The position numbers were made by a program, and so were the translations under genes. Of a stretch of 7,143 nt of DNA, positions 1-6,876 are shown in pieces. Within the stretch, counting starts at the first letter, position 1. Each line of letters begins with the position of its first letter. Under the pieces are notes generated by a model, which did no database searches, was not told the origin of the DNA, and was given only the letters and a program-made list of their open reading frames with translations. This DNA is from Bacteroidales bacterium. GTDB lineage: Bacteria; Bacteroidota; Bacteroidia; Bacteroidales; UBA932. Where the stretch lies: contig JAFYMJ010000172.1 in the NCBI GenBank assembly GCA_017556665.1, positions 1 through 7,143 on the forward strand, written 5' to 3'.

Positions 1-1344
1 ACAGCTAATGTATTTGCAGCTAACGGAATTAAAGTTTATTTGTTTGACTCTTTACGTCCAGTTCCTGAGCTAAGTTACTCTATCAGACATTTCAAATGCC
101 AAGGTGGTGTAATGGTTACAGCTTCTCACAATCCTAAAGAGTATAACGGTTACAAAGCATATTGGGAGGATGGTGCTCAAGTAACTGCCCCTCATGATAC
201 CAATATTATTGCAGAGGTTAGAAAAATTACATCTCCTTCACAAGTGAAGTTTACAGGTGGAGAGGAGAATATTCAAATGGTAGGAGCAGATGTTGATGCT
301 TGCTACCTTAACGATATTTCAACATTGTTGTTGTCTCCAGAGTCTGTTAAGAATCATGCAGACCTTAAGATGGTTTACACTCCATTGCATGGAACAGGTA
401 TTACACTAGTACCTAAGATTCTTGCTAAAATGGGATTCAACAATGTTTCTCTAGTAGAGGAGCAATTGGTAAGTGACGGTAACTTCCCTACAGTAAAATC
501 TCCAAATCCAGAGGAGAACTCAGCATTGGAGATGGCTGTAGCACTTGCAGAGAAAGTTGGTGCTGACCTTGTTATGGCAACAGACCCAGATGCAGACCGT
601 GTTGGTATTGCAGTTAGAGACAATCAAGGTAAAATTACCCTATTGAACGGTAACCAGACAGCTTCATTGCTATCTTACTATTTGCTTAGAAGATGGAAAG
701 AGCTTGGTAAACTAAATGAGAATACATATATGGTTAAAACAATTGTAACAACCGAGCTATTGGCTGCTATGGCTAAAGCATACGGAGTTAAAATGTACAA
801 TGTTTTGACTGGATTCAAGTTTATTGCTTCTGTAATTAGAGAGAACGAGGGTAAAGCTACATTCATTGGCGGTGGCGAGGAGAGCTACGGTTACAATGCT
901 GGTGAGTTTGTAAGAGATAAGGATGCTGTTGTTGCTTGTGCACTTGTTGCAGAGTGTGCTGCTTGGTGTGCAGATCAAGGTAAGACTTTATACCAATTGT
1001 TACAAGATATCTATGCAGAGTTTGGCGAGTACAAAGAGTCATTGCTGTCACTAACAAAGAAAGGCAAAGCAGGTCTTGAGGAGATTGCTCAAATGATGGT
1101 AAATTACAGAGAAAACCCTCCTAAAGAGATTGGCGGTTCTCCAGTTGTTAAGATAATTGACTACAACAAACCAGAGGAGACAGGTCTTCCAAAATCTAAT
1201 GTACTTCAATTCTACACAGAGGATGGTTCAGTAGTTTCTATCAGACCTAGTGGTACAGAGCCTAAGATTAAATTCTACTTTGGAGTACACGGTGAGGGAT
1301 GTGATGCTAAAGTAGCTGCTTTACGTAAAGAATTTGAAAACTAA
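1..1344 (+). CDS. Phospho-sugar mutase (phosphoglucomutase/phosphomannomutase family), 5'-truncated
   Basis: Interconverts hexose 1- and 6-phosphates (glucose and/or mannose) in the cytoplasm through a phosphoserine enzyme. The reading frame is open from base 1, so the gene starts upstream of the window; 447 residues are visible. All four family signatures are present, numbered from the first visible codon. The phosphoserine loop TASHNP has its catalytic Ser at residue 42 (bases 124-126). The Mg-binding loop DPDADR has Asp 195, 197 and 199. The sugar-recognition loop GEESYG is at 292-297. The phosphate-binding loop RPSGTEPK is at 415-422. Full-length relatives of this large type have about 580 residues, so roughly 130 N-terminal residues are missing. 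GEESYG fits a PGM/PMM-type mutase, but the preferred sugar cannot be read from sequence. Glu codons are almost all GAG (about 33 of 36). It probably forms an operon with the GH3 gene 15 bases downstream. The TTG at base 40 is an internal Leu codon, not a start. Confidence 0.93.
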   Translation, partial: TANVFAANGIKVYLFDSLRPVPELSYSIRHFKCQGGVMVTASHNPKEYNGYKAYWEDGAQVTAPHDTNIIAEVRKITSPSQVKFTGGEENIQMVGADVDACYLNDISTLLLSPESVKNHADLKMVYTPLHGTGITLVPKILAKMGFNNVSLVEEQLVSDGNFPTVKSPNPEENSALEMAVALAEKVGADLVMATDPDADRVGIAVRDNQGKITLLNGNQTASLLSYYLLRRWKELGKLNENTYMVKTIVTTELLAAMAKAYGVKMYNVLTGFKFIASVIRENEGKATFIGGGEESYGYNAGEFVRDKDAVVACALVAECAAWCADQGKTLYQLLQDIYAEFGEYKESLLSLTKKGKAGLEEIAQMMVNYRENPPKEIGGSPVVKIIDYNKPEETGLPKSNVLQFYTEDGSVVSIRPSGTEPKIKFYFGVHGEGCDAKVAALRKEFEN

Positions 1345-1359
1345 TACTTATATATTTTA

Positions 1360-3576
1360 ATGAATATATCGGGATTTATAAATAAAGTGGTGTATATGAT
1401 ATGCACCCTTTTGTTCTTAGGATTAACACCAATATTTTCTCAGAACATGAATAATGAAAGAATCAATAGACAAGTGGATTCTTTAATGAAGAAACTCTCT
1501 ACAAGAGAGAAGATTGCCCAATTGATGATAGTTGAATACAGTTCTTATGACAGTAAACAAAAAAGAGCTGTGCTCAATAATCTTATAAAAAAGGAGAAGA
1601 TAGGTGGTCTTATTCCTATGAATGACCAGTTTATACCTTCAATTGAAAGATTGAACCAGCTTAATAAAATGGCAAAGGTTCCTATGCTTATAACAATAGA
1701 TGCAGAATGGGGTGCAAACATGCGTTATAAAAGGGAGATACCTCCTTTTCCCCGACAAATGCAGTTAGGAGCATTAAGCAGCGATTCTTTGGTATATAAG
1801 TTAGGCTATCTTATAGGAAAAGAGTGTCTGTCATTAAAGATGCAGGTAAACTATTCGCCAGTTGTTGATGTAAACAATAACCCTCTTAATCCGGCAATCA
1901 ATACCCGCTCTTTTGGAGAGGATAAAAAAAAGGTTTCTCAATATGGTATAGCTTTAATGCAGGGAATGAAGGATGCCGGGGTTGCCGGTTCAGCTAAACA
2001 TTTTCCTGGACATGGAGATACCGACGTTGACTCTCACCTTGGTTTACCTGTAATCAATTTCAATTACGACAGATTGGACTCTTTGGAGTTGTATCCGTTC
2101 AAGAAGCTGATTGATGCAGGTGTTGATATGGTAATGGTTGCCCATTTGAATGTTCCTGCATTGGATCCAACTGGAACACCTGCCTCTATATCAAAGACCA
2201 TTGTAACAGATTTGCTGAAAAATAAATTAGGTTTTAAAGGCATTGTATGCACAGATGCCCTTAATATGGATGGTGTTGCAAAGGAGAGTGGATTGGAGAA
2301 AAAAGATATTCCTCTTGCAGCTTATAAGGCTGGTGCCGACATCCTTTTAATGCCAGAGGATGTGGTAAATGCCATTACTACAATAGAGAATGCACTTAAG
2401 AGAGGTGAAATTTCTTTGTCGGGACTTGATGAAAGGGTAAGAAAAGTTTTGTCATTAAAGGCCAGAATGGGACTTTTTGAAAAGAGTTATTCTCCTATTG
2501 TAGATATAAATGGCCTTGAAGAGAGAATTATTGTTAAGGAGAATCTTGATTTGATGCAGCAGATTGCAAAATACAGTATGACTGTACTGTTCAACGATAA
2601 TTCAGAAGGGTTTGGCTTGCCTGTAACTTTTGACAATAAGAAGATTGCATATTTGGGATATAAAGGGGCACAGTTGGGTAGAGAGTTTGCTCAAGTTGCC
2701 TTAAAATATGGTGATATCGATACCCTTATCCTTAATGATGATGCTACATTGGTAGATTTAAAAGATGCCAGAAATAAATTGAGGGGATATGATTTGATTA
2801 TTACAGGCTTCAATGATACAGATCCAAGACCTCATAAAGATTTTGCAATCAATAGGGAAGAGGTTGACTTTATAACAAGTTGGGCTAAGGAACAACCTAT
2901 GATAGCAGTATATTTAGGATCCCCTTATGCTTTGACAAGAATGCCAGGATACAGGAATTTTACAGCTTTTGTACTTGGATATTCAAATAATGTTGCAAAC
3001 AATTTTGCCGCAGCCCAGGTGGTGTTTGGTGGTGTTCCTGCAACAGGTGTTCTTCCTGTTTCAGCAGCAGATTTTAAGGTTGGACACTCTATCACAATTA
3101 GTGAAAGATTCAGGGAGGAGTATTTTGATTTTATTGGCACTAAAGAGGATAGTATATTGAATGTCTCAATAGAATTGGACCAAAAGAGTTCAGCTTATTT
3201 AACTGTAATGGAGCAAGTGGCTGAACTTGTGGCAAGTGGTAAAATCTCATCAGAAGAGGTAAAATCAGATTTTGTAAAAAATCCTTCTACAAATAATCTT
3301 TATAATCTTCAGGCTCTTTTGGATTCCAATAAACGATACAGCAATGTTAAGGGTAGGGCTGAGGCATTATTTGCATCTTTGGGGATGAAAAATACCAGAT
3401 TTGCGGCAGATGTTCCAGCTACCACCACTTACAATATTCCTAATATCATTACTACAAAAGGCGATTTAAAGAAATTTAAATTTACTGTTGCCAATGGTGG
3501 TAAATATGAGGGAAAACAGGTTATTTCACAACAAGCTGCTGCAATGTTGTTGGAAATAACAGAAGGTAATCTATAA
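1360..3576 (+). CDS. Exported GH3 beta-N-acetylhexosaminidase-like protein with degenerate C-terminal beta-lactamase-like tail
   Basis: Predicted 738-residue periplasmic or surface glycoside hydrolase family 3 enzyme of the NagZ/beta-N-acetylglucosaminidase type, which releases terminal GlcNAc from glycans such as peptidoglycan fragments. Residues 1-27 look like a signal peptide (hydrophobic stretch about 10-26, likely cut after Ser27 before Gln28; no lipobox Cys). The catalytic domain spans about 33-375. KHFPGHGD at 213-220 leads to the NagZ-type acid/base pair Asp224-x-His226, and the nucleophile is Asp299 in TDALNMDG. A GH3 C-terminal alpha/beta domain follows (about 395-575). Bacteroidetes relatives often continue into a complete serine beta-lactamase-like domain, giving about 1000 residues. 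Here only about 160 residues remain, with recognisable pieces (LGMKNTRF at 674-681; GDLKKF and NGGKYEGK at 701-719) but no SxxK. The start at 1360 is preferred over Met13 because it gives the full signal peptide; no Shine-Dalgarno site is seen. It ends in tandem TAA stops. Glu codons are mixed GAA/GAG, unlike the mutase upstream. Confidence 0.88.
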   Translation: MNISGFINKVVYMICTLLFLGLTPIFSQNMNNERINRQVDSLMKKLSTREKIAQLMIVEYSSYDSKQKRAVLNNLIKKEKIGGLIPMNDQFIPSIERLNQLNKMAKVPMLITIDAEWGANMRYKREIPPFPRQMQLGALSSDSLVYKLGYLIGKECLSLKMQVNYSPVVDVNNNPLNPAINTRSFGEDKKKVSQYGIALMQGMKDAGVAGSAKHFPGHGDTDVDSHLGLPVINFNYDRLDSLELYPFKKLIDAGVDMVMVAHLNVPALDPTGTPASISKTIVTDLLKNKLGFKGIVCTDALNMDGVAKESGLEKKDIPLAAYKAGADILLMPEDVVNAITTIENALKRGEISLSGLDERVRKVLSLKARMGLFEKSYSPIVDINGLEERIIVKENLDLMQQIAKYSMTVLFNDNSEGFGLPVTFDNKKIAYLGYKGAQLGREFAQVALKYGDIDTLILNDDATLVDLKDARNKLRGYDLIITGFNDTDPRPHKDFAINREEVDFITSWAKEQPMIAVYLGSPYALTRMPGYRNFTAFVLGYSNNVANNFAAAQVVFGGVPATGVLPVSAADFKVGHSITISERFREEYFDFIGTKEDSILNVSIELDQKSSAYLTVMEQVAELVASGKISSEEVKSDFVKNPSTNNLYNLQALLDSNKRYSNVKGRAEALFASLGMKNTRFAADVPATTTYNIPNIITTKGDLKKFKFTVANGGKYEGKQVISQQAAAMLLEITEGNL

Positions 3577-3622
3577 TAACTGATATACCCAACTTAAGTT
3601 GTGTATTAGCAATACAAATTAT

Positions 3623-3656
3623 GGCGGATCAAATTTGACCCGCCCTCAATTTTTTT
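3623..3656 (+). terminator. Rho-independent terminator of the mutase-GH3 unit
   Basis: GGCGG (3623-3627) pairs with CCGCC (3640-3644). The interior TCAAATTTGA (3629-3638) is itself self-complementary, so the hairpin continues past one A/C mismatch. After a 5-base spacer comes a run of seven T (3650-3656). It sits 46 bases after the GH3 stop and 13 bases past the pssA stop of the converging cluster. On the minus strand the hairpin is followed only by ATAATTTGTATT, so termination of pssA here is possible but weaker. Confidence 0.8.
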
Positions 3657-3669
3657 GTATTTGATAGTT

Positions 3670-4428
3670 TTATCTTTTTACAAAGTGTGTAATTATATTT
3701 ACGACAATATAGCTTGTAAAGATAAATACTACCCATAAGCACCAATGCATTCCAAGTGCAAGGACAACTGCTCCAAGTACAGCTACCAATATTACAAATA
3801 TGTATCTTGCTGCATTATCTTTCCATCCCAAATTTTTAAACTTGAATGAGAACATTGGAATTTCGCTTACAAGAAGGTAAGACAATACCAATGCAATCAT
3901 TGGAATTGTGTACGGATACACAGCAAAGAATGTTGCAAGTGGCTCATAAACTTCTGTTGCATATACCAGCGATGCACAAAGTAATGCACAAGAAGGAGTT
4001 GCCAATCCAATAAAGTTTTCTGTCTGTCTTGTATCTACATTAAATTTAGCTAATCTTAATGCAGAAAATACTGCAATCAGCAGCGGCAAGAATATCATAA
4101 GATTTGCTGTAAAGTTAGAGATTGTACCCTGACCATTAAAGATGGCAAAGTTTGTCTCAACCAATATTCTTGAGTATGTTAGCATTATCATTGCGGGTGC
4201 AACACCAAAACTAACCATATCTGCAAGAGAATCCAACTCTTTACCAATGTTGGAATAAGCTTTTAATGCTCTTGCTGCAAGACCATCAAAAAAGTCAAAT
4301 ACAGCTGATGCAATTATGCAGATTAGTGCAGATTTGAAACTTCCGCTCAGTGCAAATATTACAGCAAGGCAACCACTTAGCAAGTTAAGTGATGTAATGC
4401 TGTTTGGAATGCTCTTTATTAAACTCAT
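3670..4428 (-). CDS. pssA: CDP-diacylglycerol--serine O-phosphatidyltransferase
   Basis: Integral membrane enzyme that transfers phosphatidyl from CDP-diacylglycerol to L-serine, making phosphatidylserine, the precursor of phosphatidylethanolamine. The 252-residue protein contains an exact CDP-alcohol phosphatidyltransferase signature DGx2ARx8Gx3Dx3D: Asp48-Gly49, Ala52-Arg53, Gly62, Asp66, Asp70. ALRLAKFN (123-130) and QTENFIGLATP (135-145) are typical of the bacterial type II PssA branch rather than PgsA. Hydrophobic segments lie near 10-28, 33-47, 70-88, 108-127, 141-158, 165-188 and 208-248, giving about six to eight membrane spans. Length is near the usual size for the family. The ATG at 4428-4426 lies 7 bases after the stop of the upstream peptidase gene with no Shine-Dalgarno site, so it is probably cotranscribed and perhaps translationally coupled. 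Distinguishing PssA from a close CDP-alcohol transferase rests on the family motifs only. Confidence 0.92.
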   Translation of the reverse strand: MSLIKSIPNSITSLNLLSGCLAVIFALSGSFKSALICIIASAVFDFFDGLAARALKAYSNIGKELDSLADMVSFGVAPAMIMLTYSRILVETNFAIFNGQGTISNFTANLMIFLPLLIAVFSALRLAKFNVDTRQTENFIGLATPSCALLCASLVYATEVYEPLATFFAVYPYTIPMIALVLSYLLVSEIPMFSFKFKNLGWKDNAARYIFVILVAVLGAVVLALGMHWCLWVVFIFTSYIVVNIITHFVKR

Positions 4429-4435
4429 TTTTTAA

Positions 4436-5542
4436 TTATTTAATACCAAGTTTAGCTTTAATAGCTTTAGGAATAGAGTTTTTGTGTACTAGGATAGAGA
4501 TTGTTTTTGCTTTAACAAAATTCTCTGACATATAGTGATAACCGCTGCCATTACGCTCTGTACCCCAAGAGTTTTTGGTTTTGTAGTATTTTACACCCTC
4601 TTGGTCTGTAACAATACCTGTAATGTGCTCCAAATGGTCATCTACTGTTGTAAAGTTCTCATAACCCTCTTGTCTGCTCTCTTGTGTAACAGGCTCTTCA
4701 GTGATTCTTTTCTCTATTTGTTTCATAGCCTTTACATTCTCTTTTGTGTTTAGAGCAATTTCATGGTTGAAAGCATATCCAACTTCACTGATATCACCAT
4801 CCCATGCTACTGTGTAACCAGTTTTAATGGCATTGTCTATAATAGCCATCATTTCATCTAATGGAACATTATAGAATAGTGCGTGATCCCAGTTATCTGG
4901 AACCTCAAGAGGAACTTGTTTATAGAATGGATGATGTGTAAAGCTGGTTAACTCTACATAGTCAGAAGCTTTAAGTCCTAAACTTTCTCTGAATGATTCT
5001 GGAGTGTACTCTTTACCTCTATACATGAATTTTTCAGGAAGTTTGCCAAGGTATGCATCCAATGTGCCTTCAATAATCTCTTGAGGGATACGTTTTTTCA
5101 TCTCAACAGAAACTTCGCTAAGTTTTTTTACGTATGTGCTCAAGTCGTCATGGTTGTGGGTAGGAGAATTGTAGTTAATTCCGTTGTATACCTCTTCTGG
5201 CATCAGACCATAATTTTCCATAACCCATATATGCATATGTGCCAAGCTGCCTGGATTTACATTACCTTTACCTAATCTAAGATAATTGTCATCTATTCTA
5301 CGGTTGTAGTTCTTTCTAACAATAAACATCTCAGATAGATCGTGCTCTCCTTTACCCATTCTAATTAGCTCAGACTCAATGAATGATGTTGTTGCAAAGC
5401 ACCAGCATGTACCTGTTTTTGCCTGATTCTTTACAGGGGTAGCAGGATGTTCCATTACAACTTTCCACTCATATTTATATTGAGCAGTTGCATAAGATGC
5501 TATGCAAAGAAATGCAGCAATAAGTAAGGTAGATTTTTTCAT
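4436..5542 (-). CDS. Exported C1-family cysteine peptidase, bleomycin hydrolase/aminopeptidase C-like (downstream paralogue, 368 aa)
   Basis: Predicted papain-fold cysteine peptidase acting in the periplasm, probably trimming peptides. Residues 1-20 form a signal peptide (hydrophobic core 5-18, cleavage after ATA, mature protein starting with Gln21). Papain-clan residues are all present: oxyanion Gln40, nucleophile Cys46 in GTCWCF, His303 in DDHLEHITG, and Asn324 in KNSWG. The Cys-to-His spacing of 257 residues is far longer than in papain and resembles the C1B bleomycin hydrolase/PepC group, which carries helical insertions. Other shared blocks are SFTHHPFY (200-207), VPDNW (214-218) and GYTVAW (242-247). 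The last residues are KLGIK. It lies 20 bases downstream of its paralogue and 7 bases upstream of pssA. Whether it acts as an aminopeptidase or an endopeptidase cannot be told; cytosolic PepC enzymes have no signal peptide, so a periplasmic job is inferred. Confidence 0.9.
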   Translation of the reverse strand: MKKSTLLIAAFLCIASYATAQYKYEWKVVMEHPATPVKNQAKTGTCWCFATTSFIESELIRMGKGEHDLSEMFIVRKNYNRRIDDNYLRLGKGNVNPGSLAHMHIWVMENYGLMPEEVYNGINYNSPTHNHDDLSTYVKKLSEVSVEMKKRIPQEIIEGTLDAYLGKLPEKFMYRGKEYTPESFRESLGLKASDYVELTSFTHHPFYKQVPLEVPDNWDHALFYNVPLDEMMAIIDNAIKTGYTVAWDGDISEVGYAFNHEIALNTKENVKAMKQIEKRITEEPVTQESRQEGYENFTTVDDHLEHITGIVTDQEGVKYYKTKNSWGTERNGSGYHYMSENFVKAKTISILVHKNSIPKAIKAKLGIK

Positions 5543-5562
5543 AGTGTATTTTATTTAGTGTA

Positions 5563-6768
5563 TTATAAGCCTAATTTTTTACGGATCGCTTTAGGAATGG
5601 CATTCTTGTTAACTACAATGTTCATAGTTTTGTATTTAACGAATGTCTCAGATGCGTACCAAATACCTTTGTATTTGCCAGTCTCACCCCAAGAGTTTTT
5701 AACCATATAGTATTTTGTACCGTTTTGGTCTTTTGCTATACCGTAGATGTGCATTCCGTGGTCGTCTGTTGTGGTTTTCTCATCGTAACCTTGTTGTCTT
5801 AGCTCTTGAGTAATTTCCATCTCTTTGCCAGGAGCAACCTTTGCAGCCTCTTTTTTAGCCTCTGGATTTGCACCTACCCATCTCTCTTGGTCTGAACCAG
5901 CTTTAGGAGCCTCTTTTACAGGATCAGGAACAGTAGCAATACCATTTCTTGTGAAACCTTTCTCACTTACATCTGAACCCCATGCAACTGTGTAACCATT
6001 CTCAATTGCATAATCAAAAATTTGCATCATCTCCTCCATAGGTACGTTGTATGAAAGATCCCATCTCCAGTTGTCGGGAACCTCAATTGCAAATTGAGAG
6101 TAGAATGGATGGTGTGTGAATGATGTAATTGATACATAATCATCTGCATTAAGTTTTAGGAACTCAGAAGCATATGATTGTGGAGTATACTCTTTTCCAT
6201 CTACTGTAAATTTCTCTGGAACCTCTCCCAAGTATGCTTTAAGTATTCCCTCCAAACCTTTTAACCATGCAGTTGTAAGTTTTCTGTTAGGTTTTTTGTT
6301 AATAGCGTTAACATATGCTTTTAAACCGGCACACATCTCATTGTGAGCATTCAACTCTGTACCATAGTTCAATCCCTCCAACTCTGCTTGAGGAACCATT
6401 CCATAGTGTTTAAGAGTGTAGATAACATCACCAAATGAACTTCCTTGCTCGTAGTTTAGGAAACCATCCAATCTTACAAATTTTTCTGCTTTGTCTCTGT
6501 AACCCATATATACAGGTAGCATCTCTGCAAGATCTATATTTTTAGGAGCACCATTTTTAATAGCCTCACTCTCTAGGAATGAGATTGTTGAATAAGACCA
6601 GCATGTACCTGAACTTGCCTGGTTTTTAACAGGAGTTACATAGTTCTCCTTTACTACAGAAAATTGGTAATCAACCTCTGGTGCAGAAGGTCTTGGACCT
6701 TGTTGTGCGTTTGCTGCTACAAAACCCATTGCAGCTAACAAGATTGTTGAAATTGTTTTTCTTAACAT
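5563..6768 (-). CDS. Exported C1-family cysteine peptidase, bleomycin hydrolase/aminopeptidase C-like (upstream paralogue, 401 aa)
   Basis: First gene of the minus-strand cluster and tandem paralogue of the next gene. A signal peptide covers residues 1-21 (core 5-19, cleavage after ANA, mature start Gln22). Catalytic residues are Gln50, Cys56 in GTCWSY, His337 in DDHGMHIYG, and Asn358 in KNSWG, with 281 residues between Cys and His as expected for C1B-like peptidases. It shares EVPEKF, GKEYTP, SFTHHPFY, VPDNW, GYTVAW and the C-terminal IPKAI..KLG block with the paralogue. It differs by about 10 extra residues before the active-site Gln, an 18-residue net longer, Lys/Glu/Ala/Pro-rich stretch before the catalytic His (about 279-318), and a C-terminus ending KLGL without a final Lys. 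The ATG at 6768-6766 has an A-rich leader and no Shine-Dalgarno site; a Bacteroidetes-type -7 element lies 61 bases upstream. Substrate is unknown. Confidence 0.9.
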   Translation of the reverse strand: MLRKTISTILLAAMGFVAANAQQGPRPSAPEVDYQFSVVKENYVTPVKNQASSGTCWSYSTISFLESEAIKNGAPKNIDLAEMLPVYMGYRDKAEKFVRLDGFLNYEQGSSFGDVIYTLKHYGMVPQAELEGLNYGTELNAHNEMCAGLKAYVNAINKKPNRKLTTAWLKGLEGILKAYLGEVPEKFTVDGKEYTPQSYASEFLKLNADDYVSITSFTHHPFYSQFAIEVPDNWRWDLSYNVPMEEMMQIFDYAIENGYTVAWGSDVSEKGFTRNGIATVPDPVKEAPKAGSDQERWVGANPEAKKEAAKVAPGKEMEITQELRQQGYDEKTTTDDHGMHIYGIAKDQNGTKYYMVKNSWGETGKYKGIWYASETFVKYKTMNIVVNKNAIPKAIRKKLGL

Positions 6769-6829
6769 AATGAATTCTATTTGTTTATAATTTTATTCCG
6801 GTATTTTGTCTTTTTTACCCTTTAACAAA

Positions 6830-6837
6830 CAAATATA
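6830..6837 (-). promoter_or_regulatory. Candidate Bacteroidetes sigma-ABfr -7 element for the peptidase-pssA cluster
   Basis: Read on the minus strand the bases are TATATTTG, an exact match to the Bacteroidetes -7 consensus TAnnTTTG. It would start transcription about 55 bases before the ATG at 6768. I see no TTG at the normal -33 distance (the nearest is CTG, about 16 bases upstream), so the call rests on the -7 element and its position. Confidence 0.45.
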
Positions 6838-6847
6838 ATAAAAATTA

Positions 6848-6865
6848 TAATAACAGCTGTTTTTA
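6848..6865. repeat. 18-bp dyad centred on AACAGCTGTT, possible operator
   Basis: AACAGCTGTT (6852-6861) is a perfect 10-base palindrome, and symmetry extends to TAA/TTA on either side with one mismatched pair. It covers the area where the -33 contact of the minus-strand promoter would fall, and lies about 31 bases from the centre of the second dyad in this region. A regulatory role is inferred from position only. Confidence 0.35.
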
Positions 6866-6876
6866 AACGTAATTTT

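Noticed and set aside
40..42. TTG at base 40 as the start of the mutase gene
   Set aside because: The frame is open and matches the family from base 1; the true start lies outside the window and the TTG encodes an internal Leu.
375..1057. Four overlapping minus-strand open frames inside the mutase gene
   Set aside because: They are antisense shadows with no recognisable domains, and the plus strand encodes an intact conserved enzyme with all its motifs.
1396..1398. Met13 as the start of the GH3 protein
   Set aside because: Starting there removes the positively charged N-region of the signal peptide; the ATG at 1360 fits the 15-base gap after the mutase.
2064..3160. Short open frames on both strands inside the GH3 gene
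   Set aside because: They overlap conserved GH3 coding sequence and show no family features of their own.
3100..3669. Frameshift or lost 3' end of the GH3 gene with the rest of the lactamase domain in another frame
   Set aside because: The 93 bases after the stop hold tandem stops, dyads and a terminator, with no room for or trace of further domain sequence.
4535..5275. Two plus-strand open frames opposite the 368-aa peptidase
   Set aside because: They are complements of conserved peptidase blocks; the hydrophobic look comes from the reverse complement of charged codons.
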